Assembly: GCA_035771165.1 (NCBI GenBank)
Contig: JAWNZC010000314.1
Span: forward strand, 7,744,001 to 7,808,000
DNA: 64,000 nt
Direction: 5' to 3'
From: Paragorgia papillata
Taxonomy: Eukaryota; Cnidaria; Anthozoa; Scleralcyonacea; Coralliidae
Positions 23,777 through 32,014 of this stretch are shown in pieces (the first letter of the stretch is position 1; every line of letters starts with the position of its first letter). Position numbers and translations under genes: made by a program. The notes beneath the pieces were generated by a model. The model searched no databases. It worked only from the letters and a program-made list of their open reading frames with translations, and was not told where the DNA came from.

Positions 23777-26700
23777 ATGACAAAGTTTACAACTGATCCC
23801 AAATTATTAAAAATTCGGGAAGCTGCCCGTCTTAGAAAACAAAGGCAGCTGAAAAGGGACAAGGATTTAAATCCCTTCAAACCCGAAAGACTTGCAAAAC
23901 TTCTGGAAAAACAGAAGGCAAAGGAGTCAAAACAGGTTACAAAAGATCAACTCAAAGATCATTTAAAATCCAAAAAACTTGACAAAAAACTTGCCAACAA
24001 GGAGCAGAAAAAATGGACCAAAGAGATCAAACAGGAAGAGGCAAGGCAAGACAAAATTAGGTGGGACAAGAAATGGTTGGGGGTTGGCAAAAAACTGAAA
24101 AAAACTAGACAAGTTGTTGGCAACAAACTAACAAAGATTTTTAGAAAAAGGACAAGGGCTAACAAAAAAGTTAGGCAAACGGTACCAATTTTAATTAAAA
24201 CATTTGCAAAAGGAGCAGCAGAACTTTACGAAATTTCAGGTCAAAATTACAAAGATCCAGTTGTGTTTTTGGAACAGACAACAGCTGGGGTTGAAAAACT
24301 TATTAATGGGATTGAAAATTCCAAAAAAGTCAAGACAACTCTTATCTGTAAACTTGTACATTACGATCATGTTGAAAATTTGGAAGAAGTGGACCTTTTC
24401 TACTTTACTTCAAACATGAAAGCCATGACAACCCAGGAAGATGTCACAGAACTATACAAAATTTCAAAACAGGAAATGTTGGAGAATCTAGCATCCCACC
24501 AAAAGAAGGGTTCGGGTTGGTCAATAAGATCTGTTGAAAAGCTGCATATTTCAATAACCAAGTATAAGCCCCTAAATGGTAAAAGGTACCAACAACTACC
24601 CAAATTCATCAAAAGCAAAAAAGCAATCATCAACCCCAAAAATGTTAAAGATGACTATTGTTTTCTGTACGCAGTTGCAATTGCTGAGACATTACAAAAA
24701 AATCCAAATGCTCAAAAACTGGAAAGAATTCCTGTGTCAATCCAGTTAATGGTTGAGGATTATGATGTGGCTGGTTTAACATTCCCTGTCAAAATTAAGG
24801 ACATCTCAAAGTTTGAAAAGCTTAATGAGATTGGTGTCAATGTTTTGACATATGATGATGAAATTAAAAAAGTTTGTCAAATGCAAATTTCAAGGTCTGA
24901 ACATGACAAAAGGGTCAACTTATTTTGGTGGAATGATCATTTTAGTTGTATCAAGGACAAAGGTAGGTTATTATCAGACCAAAATAACAACCATCAACAC
25001 CAAAAATTCTTCTGTAACTTTTGTCTCAACCCTTTCGAAACAGAAGATATTCTAAGTCAACATAAGGTTATTTGTAGGTCCCATGACGCACAAATCCAAG
25101 AGTATCCTGAAAAAGGAGAGGATGACATCATGGGTTGGGGTTTCAAAGATTTAAAGAAAACCCAGGATGTTCCATTCATTATTGTGGCAGATTTTGAGTG
25201 TATGTTGAAAACCCTACCATTCCCAAAAACTGATGAGTCCAAAAGTTATACACAAGCTTACCAGGAACATGTGCCAATCAGCTATGGGTTTAACATTATT
25301 TGTTCAGATTCAAAAATTTATCCAGGTAAGTATGTTAGTTACACCAAAAAATATGACTTTGAGGACATAGGTAAAATGTTTGTTGAAAGGCTTGAAATGG
25401 AAGCAAAAAAGATTTGGCACACATATTTAAGGAATCCTAAAAAAATTATCATGACAGCAGAAAATGAAACCAACTTTCAAAACGCAACCCACTGTTATGT
25501 TTGTGGTGGTGGGTTTGTAAAAAGAAATCCAAAAGATTTGGACCCAAGAAGTATTTGGAAAGCCAGTAAATTAACTCCAAAAAGTAAAGTCAGGGACCAT
25601 GACCATTTAAATGGTAACTACAGGGGTGCTGCCCATAACGAGTGCAATTATGCAATGTCAAGTGCCAGACATATTCCAGTACTATTCCACAACTTTTCTG
25701 GGTATGATAGTCATTTAATTGCAAAATATTTGGGACTGTCAGATGGCAAGCTTGGGTGTATTGCAAAAACAGAAGAGGAGTACATTAGCGTTAATAAGAA
25801 GCTTTGGATGGATGGTGGTTTGAAAACTGACCCAAAAACTGGTAGACAGGTTAAAAAATGGGTGCCTTTAGAATTACGGTTCTTGGATAGTTTGAAATTT
25901 ATGTCCAGTTCATTAGCCACTCTAACATCAAACCTACCAAATGATGAGTTTCATTACACCGAAAATGGTTTCAAAGACCACCCCAAAGATCATGTGGAAC
26001 TTTTGAAAAGAAAGGGTGTATTTCCGTACGAACTCCTTACAAATCTGAAAAAGTTGGACTGTACAGAATTTCCACCACATGAAAAATTTTATTCAAGGTT
26101 AACACTTAAAAATGTTAGTATTGAAGATTATAAACATGGCAAGAATGTCTGGCAAAAATTTGGTTGCAAGACTCTAAAAGATTACATGGAGTTGTATCAA
26201 AAAACTGACGTGTTGGGACTTTCTGACGTTATTCAAAATTTTAGAAAGATGTGTAAAGAAACATACAAACTTGACCCAATGTGGTACTACACAGCTCCTG
26301 GTTTGGCTTGGGATGCTTTGCTGAAACTAACGGACCAAAAGTTGGAACTACTGACAGACCCAGACATGTACTTAATGATCGAAAAAGGAATTCGTGGTGG
26401 GATTTCAACCATAACCCATAGATATTCAGAAGCCAACAATGTTTACATGGAGGAATATGATTCTGAAAAGGAAAGCATTTTCATCCCATATTTGGATATG
26501 AACAACCTCTATGGTGTGCCAATGACCCAACCATTACCAATTGGTGGTTTCAAATGGATTTCGGAAAAGGAGCTTAAAAACTGGCAAAAATATTTGACAA
26601 TGGAGGGTGTGGGTTGCTTTTTAGAAGTGGATCTTGAATACCCAAAAGAACTCCATGACTTGCATAATGAAAAACCATTTGCTGCTGAAAAACTGGTTGT

Positions 26701-27724
26701 TGACAAGGTTGAAAAGTTAGTACCAAATTTAAATGACAAGGTTAAGTATGTGGTACATTACGAAGCCTTGGACCAGATTTTGAAAAATGGTTTAAAACTT
26801 ACAAAAATTCATCGTGGTGTGTCATTCAATGAAAAAGCTTGGATGAAAGATTATATAATGTTAAATACAAAATTACGGACTGCAGCCAAGAATGACTTTG
26901 AAAAAGATTTCTATAAATTAATGAATAATTCTGTTTTTGGCAAGACCATGGAAAATGTCAGAAACCGGATTGACATTAGACTTGTATCATTTGACGACCA
27001 ACTTGAAAAATTAGCAAAAAAAACCCATTACAAAGGCAACACAATATTTACTGAAAACTTGGCAGCCATTCATATGAAGAAAACCAGGGTTAAGTTAAAC
27101 AAGCCAATATTTGTGGGTGCTGCAATTTTGGACAAAAGTAAGGTGTTGATGTACGACTTCCATTACAATTACATCAAACCAAAATATGGTAACAAGTCAA
27201 AGTTGTTGTTTGAGGACACAGATTCATTGTGTTATGAAATTAAAACCAATGACTTCTTTGCAGATATCAAGGATGATGTTACAAAAATGTTTGATACCTC
27301 AAATTTTCCTGAGAACCATCCCAGTGGTATCAAAAAGGAAAACAAGAAAATCCTTGGTAAAATGAAGTCCGAAACAGGTGCCGAAATTATAGCAGCATTT
27401 GCAGGTAATAGATCAAAATCATATGCCACCAAAATGGCAAAAAAGAAGAATCCTTTAACAGGACTAATGGAACAAACAGAAACCAAAAAATGTAAAGGTA
27501 TTGCAAAAGCTGTCATCAACAAGGATTTGAATTTTGAACATTACAAAAGTTGCATATTTACAGACAAGGATGTAATAAGAGGAATGAACACTTTTAGAAG
27601 TACCAAACACAAAATACAAACCATTCGTGTTAACAAAATTGCCCTAAATTCTGCAGATGACAAGAGGGTCATTTTAGAAGACAAAATATCAACTTTGGCT
27701 ATTGGTCATTATAAAACTAAGTAA
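23777..27724 (+). CDS. polB: Protein-primed family B DNA polymerase (1315 aa)
   Basis: Exonuclease motifs: ExoI at ~residue 470 (VADFEC), ExoII at ~637 (HNFSGYDSH), ExoIII at ~808 (YQKTDVLGLSD). Polymerase motifs: A at ~905 (YLDMNNLYG), B at ~1046 (KLMNNSVFGKT), C at ~1146 (EDTDSL). Between ExoI and ExoII lies a Cys/His zinc module (CYVCGGG...RDHDHL.G.YRGAAH..CN) typical of Polinton polymerases. The N-terminal 150 residues are very basic and could serve as terminal protein. Residues ~290-390 (YCFLYAVA ... NDHFSCIKD) resemble a Cys...His papain-like fold, followed by a C2H2-like finger (CNFCLNPF...H...C). The frame is open from 23675, but the first ATG in it is 23777. All motifs are intact. 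Confidence 0.95.
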   Translation: MTKFTTDPKLLKIREAARLRKQRQLKRDKDLNPFKPERLAKLLEKQKAKESKQVTKDQLKDHLKSKKLDKKLANKEQKKWTKEIKQEEARQDKIRWDKKWLGVGKKLKKTRQVVGNKLTKIFRKRTRANKKVRQTVPILIKTFAKGAAELYEISGQNYKDPVVFLEQTTAGVEKLINGIENSKKVKTTLICKLVHYDHVENLEEVDLFYFTSNMKAMTTQEDVTELYKISKQEMLENLASHQKKGSGWSIRSVEKLHISITKYKPLNGKRYQQLPKFIKSKKAIINPKNVKDDYCFLYAVAIAETLQKNPNAQKLERIPVSIQLMVEDYDVAGLTFPVKIKDISKFEKLNEIGVNVLTYDDEIKKVCQMQISRSEHDKRVNLFWWNDHFSCIKDKGRLLSDQNNNHQHQKFFCNFCLNPFETEDILSQHKVICRSHDAQIQEYPEKGEDDIMGWGFKDLKKTQDVPFIIVADFECMLKTLPFPKTDESKSYTQAYQEHVPISYGFNIICSDSKIYPGKYVSYTKKYDFEDIGKMFVERLEMEAKKIWHTYLRNPKKIIMTAENETNFQNATHCYVCGGGFVKRNPKDLDPRSIWKASKLTPKSKVRDHDHLNGNYRGAAHNECNYAMSSARHIPVLFHNFSGYDSHLIAKYLGLSDGKLGCIAKTEEEYISVNKKLWMDGGLKTDPKTGRQVKKWVPLELRFLDSLKFMSSSLATLTSNLPNDEFHYTENGFKDHPKDHVELLKRKGVFPYELLTNLKKLDCTEFPPHEKFYSRLTLKNVSIEDYKHGKNVWQKFGCKTLKDYMELYQKTDVLGLSDVIQNFRKMCKETYKLDPMWYYTAPGLAWDALLKLTDQKLELLTDPDMYLMIEKGIRGGISTITHRYSEANNVYMEEYDSEKESIFIPYLDMNNLYGVPMTQPLPIGGFKWISEKELKNWQKYLTMEGVGCFLEVDLEYPKELHDLHNEKPFAAEKLVVDKVEKLVPNLNDKVKYVVHYEALDQILKNGLKLTKIHRGVSFNEKAWMKDYIMLNTKLRTAAKNDFEKDFYKLMNNSVFGKTMENVRNRIDIRLVSFDDQLEKLAKKTHYKGNTIFTENLAAIHMKKTRVKLNKPIFVGAAILDKSKVLMYDFHYNYIKPKYGNKSKLLFEDTDSLCYEIKTNDFFADIKDDVTKMFDTSNFPENHPSGIKKENKKILGKMKSETGAEIIAAFAGNRSKSYATKMAKKKNPLTGLMEQTETKKCKGIAKAVINKDLNFEHYKSCIFTDKDVIRGMNTFRSTKHKIQTIRVNKIALNSADDKRVILEDKISTLAIGHYKTK

Positions 27725-27738
27725 GTTAAGTTTAAAGA

Positions 27739-27761
27739 TTTGTATTCAAAAAGAATACAAA
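27739..27761. terminator. 9-bp stem-loop after polB
   Basis: TTTGTATTC and GAATACAAA (27739-27747, 27753-27761) around AAAAA, 15 bases after the polB stop and before the convergent zinc-finger gene ending at 27790. Symmetrical, so it may serve both. Confidence 0.6.
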
Positions 27762-27789
27762 ATTTTGAAAATGTTTAAAGTTTTTTTGG

Positions 27790-28059
27790 TTATTTAAAAT
27801 ATTTTTTGTTACCTTTGATTCTGACCTCATGAGATTTAGAATGAATTTCTTCTTCTTTTTTGTTTTTAAAAGTTTTGGAACATTTAAGACATCTATAACT
27901 GGCAACAACCCTTTCGTTCTTATGGACAAACTTTATATGCAACCTCAGTGCCGTTTCTGTGTTTGTTTCAAATTTGCAAATTTTGCATATACCTTTTGTA
28001 TTTTCGGTGTTGGATTGGAAAAATTGGCCTCTTACTCCTCTTTTTCTGTATGTTGGCAT
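27790..28059 (-). CDS. C2H2 zinc-finger protein (89 aa)
   Basis: The first well-placed ATG is 28059 (ttttaaaaaataaaATG). The frame extends upstream to 28152 into the TIR, but that part has no finger features. Two fingers are visible: CKICKFETNTETALRLHIKFVH (C-x2-C...H-x4-H) and CLKCSKTFKNKKEEEIHSKSH (C-x2-C...H-x3-H), with a basic N terminus (MPTYRKRGVRGQ) and a Lys-rich tail. Likely a DNA-binding regulator or end-binding factor acting near the right terminus, on which it is encoded. Confidence 0.75.
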   Translation of the reverse strand: MPTYRKRGVRGQFFQSNTENTKGICKICKFETNTETALRLHIKFVHKNERVVASYRCLKCSKTFKNKKEEEIHSKSHEVRIKGNKKYFK

Positions 28060-28129
28060 TTTATTTTTTAAAATGTTTAAAACAAGTAAGTCAATTAAAT
28101 CTTCCCAAAACTTAAAAACCCCAATCCCC

Positions 28130-28467
28130 AAAAATTTCCAAAAACTTGGCAACCATCTTTAAAATCCCCAAATCCCAAAAAGTCCCAAAAACTTGGCAGC
28201 CATCTTTAAAAAATTCAGGAGGGGGTTCGCGAACCTTTTTAGAATGGGGTGGGTCAATCTTTTCAAAACATGTCCCAGGATCGGCAATCAAAAATTTGGA
28301 AGTCAAAATTTTAGTAAACAAATGGCGGTCATTAAGGTATGTCCCAGGATCGGCATCCATCTTTAAATTAAAATCCAGGAGGGGGTCGCAATCCTTTTCA
28401 AAACAAATTTTAGTAAACAAATGGCGGCCATTAAGGTATGTCCCAGAATCGGCCTTTATACACTACT
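28130..28467 (-). repeat. Right terminal inverted repeat, 338 bp
   Basis: Inverted copy of 7058-7395. The sequences diverge exactly at the inner edge (five T's then GGGG here, six T's then GAAA on the left). Ends CACTACT before the target duplication. Confidence 0.93.
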
Positions 28468-28521
28468 CAGGGCTCCACTGAAAATCACTTTTGTGAGTGG
28501 ACTTCCTGAATAAATATTGTT

Positions 28522-28575
<54 letters not shown>
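28468..28575 (+). repeat. Target duplication and 3' end of the interrupted LINE, (CTAA)n tail
   Basis: CAGGGC (28468-28473) repeats the left target site. It continues as CTCCACTGAAAATCACTTTT, an AATAAA at ~28510, and ends in a (CTAA)n microsatellite (~28523-28575). Joined to the left flank after removing one CAGGGC, this reads as the 3' UTR and tail of the LINE whose ORF end lies at 6802-6942. Confidence 0.7.
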
Positions 28576-28576
<1 letters not shown>

Positions 28577-28584
28577 TGTATTGT

Positions 28585-28778
28585 ATAAAACAAATAGATT
28601 CCATTTTTTTGTTGTCTGTTCAGTTATAGATGCACAGAAGACGTCACAACGTGGTAAGAACATCAGTGACCCACTCGACTGCGTCTCGTGGGCCACTTTT
28701 TTGTTCTTACCACGTTGTGACGTCATCTGTGCATCTATAACTGAACAGACAACGGCAAAATGGAATCTATTTGTTAAA
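28585..28778. repeat. Foldback MITE with ~85-bp arms
   Basis: AACAAATAGATTCCATTTT, TGTCTGTTCAGTTATAGATG and CCACGTTGTGACGTC all recur in reverse complement. The loop is a short central spacer. It sits immediately beside the LINE tail. Confidence 0.8.
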
Positions 28779-28822
28779 TATATAACTGATAGAGTTATCC
28801 AGTATAAATATAGTTAGTTTAT

Positions 28823-28976
28823 ACATAGTTTAACGCTACTCTGGCTTAAAAGTTTTTTGAACGTAGCTTAAAAAGTTACTGTGCATGACCTAACGTTTCG
28901 AAACGTTGGATCATGAACAGTAACTTTTTAAGCTACTTTCAAAAACACTTTAAGCCAGAGTAGCGTTAAACTATGT
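28823..28976. repeat. Foldback MITE
   Basis: Outer arms TAGTTTAACGCTACTCTGGC and its reverse complement; centre CGTTTCGAAACG is a perfect palindrome. A related centre (TCGAAACGTTGGGTCATGAA) recurs near 29346. Confidence 0.8.
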
Positions 28977-30431
28977 CTGATTCTTCACCTGGCTGCCTTG
29001 GGAATTTATTTATAGTTAGTTTAGTTTAGTTTAGAAAGTATTAAGTATATACCACACTAATGTACAAAAACACTAGAATAACTATACATACTTGTGCTAT
29101 CTTTTGGCGGAGCTCCAACTCGGCTAAAAACAAAAAAAAAAAACATTGTTTTCTACTCTGTCTAATCGTAACGCCAGAGTTTTTTACTCTGTCTAACACC
29201 AGACTTTTTTTTATCAAAATGTGCTTATTTGAGGGTTTACTGAATTGTAAACATTGTTACTTATATTAAGTGGTTCTATTTGAGAGTATAAATATAGCAC
29301 TTGTTTTACCAACGGTTACCGCTGATGACGACACTAGATCGGAGTGTCGAAACGTTGGGTCATGAACAGTAACTTTCTAGTGTTAAACTATCCAAGAGTG
29401 TAAAAAAGTAGACTGCTGCATAGGGAGTGTTTTAGATAAAGCAAAGTGAAAAGGTGCCGACAACAAAAACCTCGGGGCTACGCCCTCGGTTTTCATTTGT
29501 TTTCTCGTGTTTGGAACCCCTGATGAAACACTCGAACTCCTCCATTTTATTTCATTTCATCAAGGCTCGAATTTGCCGCTCGAGTGAACTTTTGGCTTTG
29601 GCGAGTTTTAGCGGGTAAGAAAACATTTCACTAGCAAAGTTTTGCGAGTGTGACCCGAATTGGGTAAATTGAAGTTTCAGTAAGTGACTTTTCGAAGCTT
29701 GTGATATGTTTGTCTGAGTGTGTCTGACGATCGAAGAAACAAATGGAGGGAAGAAAAGGCACCCGGTAGGAGATTGATGTAGCTGATACACTCAGCGGTG
29801 TCAATAGGAAATGCATGCGTGAAGTAGATGCGCAAACATGAATACGTTCCTCGAGGTCGGTGGAGCGCCCAGTGATTTACCCTAAAACCATGAAGAAAAT
29901 TTCTATTTTCCAATGTTTTTTCGGGGGGGAAAGAGCAAACTCTTTTGCCGAAAGTAGCGATTCAACAGAAGAGCCTCCTAAGAAAGACTCTAGTCTCTCT
30001 AGCTGTCTAGCAACGGAAACTATTACAGACTGTCAGACTGTATACAGAGCAGTAGATATTATAGGCATTTTGACATTTTTAATTTAATTTCATATTTTGT
30101 TGTACTGTGGTTGACTAAAGTTTGAGATATTACACATTTACAGCAATCATGCTCAAATAAATAAATGAATATTTTTTAGTGTTTTGCTTAATTACTATGG
30201 TTTCATAGGGATTTTAAATTTTGCCAGTGACTTTCGAATATTTGCTAGTGAAAATAAAACCTACTGGCACATGTTTGCTAGTTGCCTCAAAAGTTAATGT
30301 AGAGCCTTTCACTCTGATGAATGGCTTCGCTCGAAACATCAGTATTTTATTATCAAAACTAATCTCGGCAGTTTACCACCTTTTCACTTTGCTCTAGTAT
30401 TAAACTGTATGTTTGATCATAGTTATTCTAA

Positions 30432-30705
30432 ACATGGTTTGGAAACCCGGCAAACTTCAAAGCGGTTAACAATCAAGCTACGATTCATGTTGAAAGGTAC
30501 ATGAAGGTGCACGAATCCTTTGTTTTAGGTTCATTAATATTTAAACAGTACGGTTGAGTGATTGAACCCACACGTTGCTATTGGATGATTGCTTCATTAT
30601 ACAGAAAACACAATATGTTCAGTAACCGTGAAAGTGCACAAATTTCCATAAACCTGAACAAAAACATAAAACAATGACTTTTGTTGAGCTTCCAAACCAT
30701 GTTTA
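30432..30705. repeat. MITE, ~275 bp (copy 1)
   Basis: Starts CATGGTTTGGAAACCCGGCA and ends with GAGCTTCCAAACCATG. A second copy lies at 35188-35470 with the same internal words (GGCAAACTTCAAAGCG, AATGATTGAA-type, GTTGCTATTGGA). Confidence 0.75.
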
Positions 30706-30769
30706 GTTTCTATTAACTATGATTTGATTTATCACCTGCGGGCTACGTTGGCAATTTATTTGTTCCTAC

Positions 30770-30992
30770 CTGAATTCGACCATAAAGTTTCGAAATTTCT
30801 CAAAATTGTATCCTTCGTTATAAGGAATGTATTGTTTGCCAGCGACTGCTCTGTACTCGATGAAAGGAACAACTGCGACTTTAAAAGGCAATATTGCAAT
30901 ATCGACAACTGCCATTTGAAACTTGTCGTACACCAATTTACGTCGTTGAATACTTTCTATTTCGTTAACCAACTGCTGATGTCGTTTTGATG
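30770..30992 (-). CDS. Exon 3 of secreted serine-protease-homologue gene
   Basis: Acceptor ttttcag (30992) and donor TTCAG|gtagga (30770). Joined to exon 2 the frame gives Ala at the junction, then a charged helical region (RHQQLVNEIESIQRRKLVYD) and a mixed strand region (FKVAVVPFIEYRAVAGKQY). It leaves in phase 2, so at least one further exon must exist at lower coordinates; none is evident before the Polinton. No domain is recognised in this exon. Confidence 0.6.
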
Positions 30993-31099
30993 CTGAAAAT
31001 AAAATATAACTTTAATATACATGTAGTTTAGACGAGCACGTTGTTCTTAACACGACTTGTATTGTTGTTACTTAAAATTTGCCGTTAGGTCCCAATGAA

Positions 31100-31410
31100 T
31101 AAATAAGTAAACGACTGAATGAATAAATGAGTGAACGAACGAACGAAAGATTAATTGGTTGGTTGGTTGATGGATTGATTGTTGATTGATTGATTTATCG
31201 ATCATTTGATTGGTCGATTGATTGATTGATGGATTGGTTGGTTGGCTGGTTGGTTGATGGATTGATTGATTTTTGATTGATTTTTGATTGACTGATTGAT
31301 TGATTGATTGATTGCCTAGGGAAGGAAGGAATGATGGATGGATGGTTGGATGGAATGAAAGAAGGTAGGATGGATGAATGAATGAATGGATGGAAGGAAG
31401 AAAGGAAGGA
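31100..31410. repeat. Degenerate tetranucleotide repeats (GATT/GGTT/GGAT)n
   Basis: Low-complexity run shifting from GAATGA to GATTGATTGATT and then GGAAGGAAG/GGATGGAT. It lies in the intron between exons 2 and 3. The Ser/Gln/Asn-rich frames here are artefacts. Confidence 0.85.
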
Positions 31411-31478
31411 AGCATAGAATATTGAATCGCAAAATGAAATAGAGGTTGAACAGAAAAAATCTATTTCATTTGACGTAC

Positions 31479-31583
31479 CTGAGCTGTGATAAACAAACAC
31501 TGCGCCTTTACTGTTAGTGGATGTCTTATCTATTGTATCGTAACTGTCTTTAGTGAACACCGTTGTGGGGAAATTGATGTTTA
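31479..31583 (-). CDS. Exon 2 of serine-protease-homologue gene
   Basis: Short exon between gcttctag|TA and CTCAG|gtacgt. Phases (in 1, out 1) match exon 1 and exon 3. It encodes ~35 residues (NINFPTTVFTKDSYDTIDK...) without a recognised domain. Support comes from splice sites and frame continuity only. Confidence 0.55.
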
Positions 31584-31633
31584 CTAGAAGCAAAAAGATG
31601 AGACGCAATTTTTAGTAACCTAAAGTAGGCTGG

Positions 31634-31988
31634 AGTAGAGTAGAGTAGAGTGGAGTGGAGTGGAGCGGAGCAGAGCAGCAGCGGATCCAGGATTTTTTTA
31701 AAGAGGGGGTTGACACCTCTAGGGGGGTCCGGGGGTATGCTCCCCTGGAAAATTTCTGATACCCTGAAATGCTATTTCCTGCATTTTTGGGACAATATTA
31801 GGATCAGAAATAGTGATTTTTATACACTATATTATACACTAAACACAATTTATATATAATATAATATACCATATATAATAGGCCAGGGGAGTTACAACCC
31901 CCATAACCCCCCTGGATCCGCCACTGTAGAGTAGAGTAGAGTGGAGTGGAGTGGAGTGGAGTGGAGTAGAGGAGTAGAGTAGAGTAGA
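31634..31988. repeat. Pentamer satellite (AGAGT/GGAGT)n split by a small transposon
   Basis: Pentamers at 31634-31675 and 31926-31988 flank an insert (31676-31925). The insert has inverted ends CAGCGGATCCAGG and CCTGGATCCGCCACTG. The pentamer is the complement of the satellite at 5791-6220. Confidence 0.75.
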
Positions 31989-32014
31989 TGTGACGTAATG
32001 ACATGTACACTTAC

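Larger units (their letters stand above)
7058..28467. mobile_element. Complete Polinton/Maverick-type element, 21.4 kb
   Basis: The element starts AGTAGTGTATAAAGG and ends with the reverse complement. It has 338-bp TIRs, AG/CT termini and 6-bp target duplications. It carries the hallmark set: protein-primed DNA polymerase B, rve integrase, A32-like ATPase, and candidate major and minor capsid genes. Genes are intron-less, tightly packed and AT-rich, unlike the host flanks. Extra modules are an AEP primase, fibre-like proteins, and SAP/NUMOD1-like proteins. All main ORFs are intact and the arms show no difference that I found, which points to recent insertion or gene conversion. It is slightly longer than the usual 15-20 kb of the class. 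Confidence 0.95.
28576..30769. other. Gene-poor MITE-rich stretch
   Basis: It holds two long palindromes (listed), a SINE tail (28784-28815), and a segment 29440-30395 bounded by inverted AGCAAAGTGAAAAGGTG / CACCTTTTCACTTTGCT ends. It also holds a MITE copy at 30432-30705. Short frames at 29552-30087 lack recognisable domains. The next exon of the protease-homologue gene (below 30770) was not found here. Confidence 0.5.

Noticed and set aside
7440..28059. Bacterial or phage origin of the compact gene block
   Set aside because: No Shine-Dalgarno pattern; PolB, integrase and ATPase types, AG/CT ends and 6-bp duplications are those of eukaryotic Polintons, and host exons flank it.
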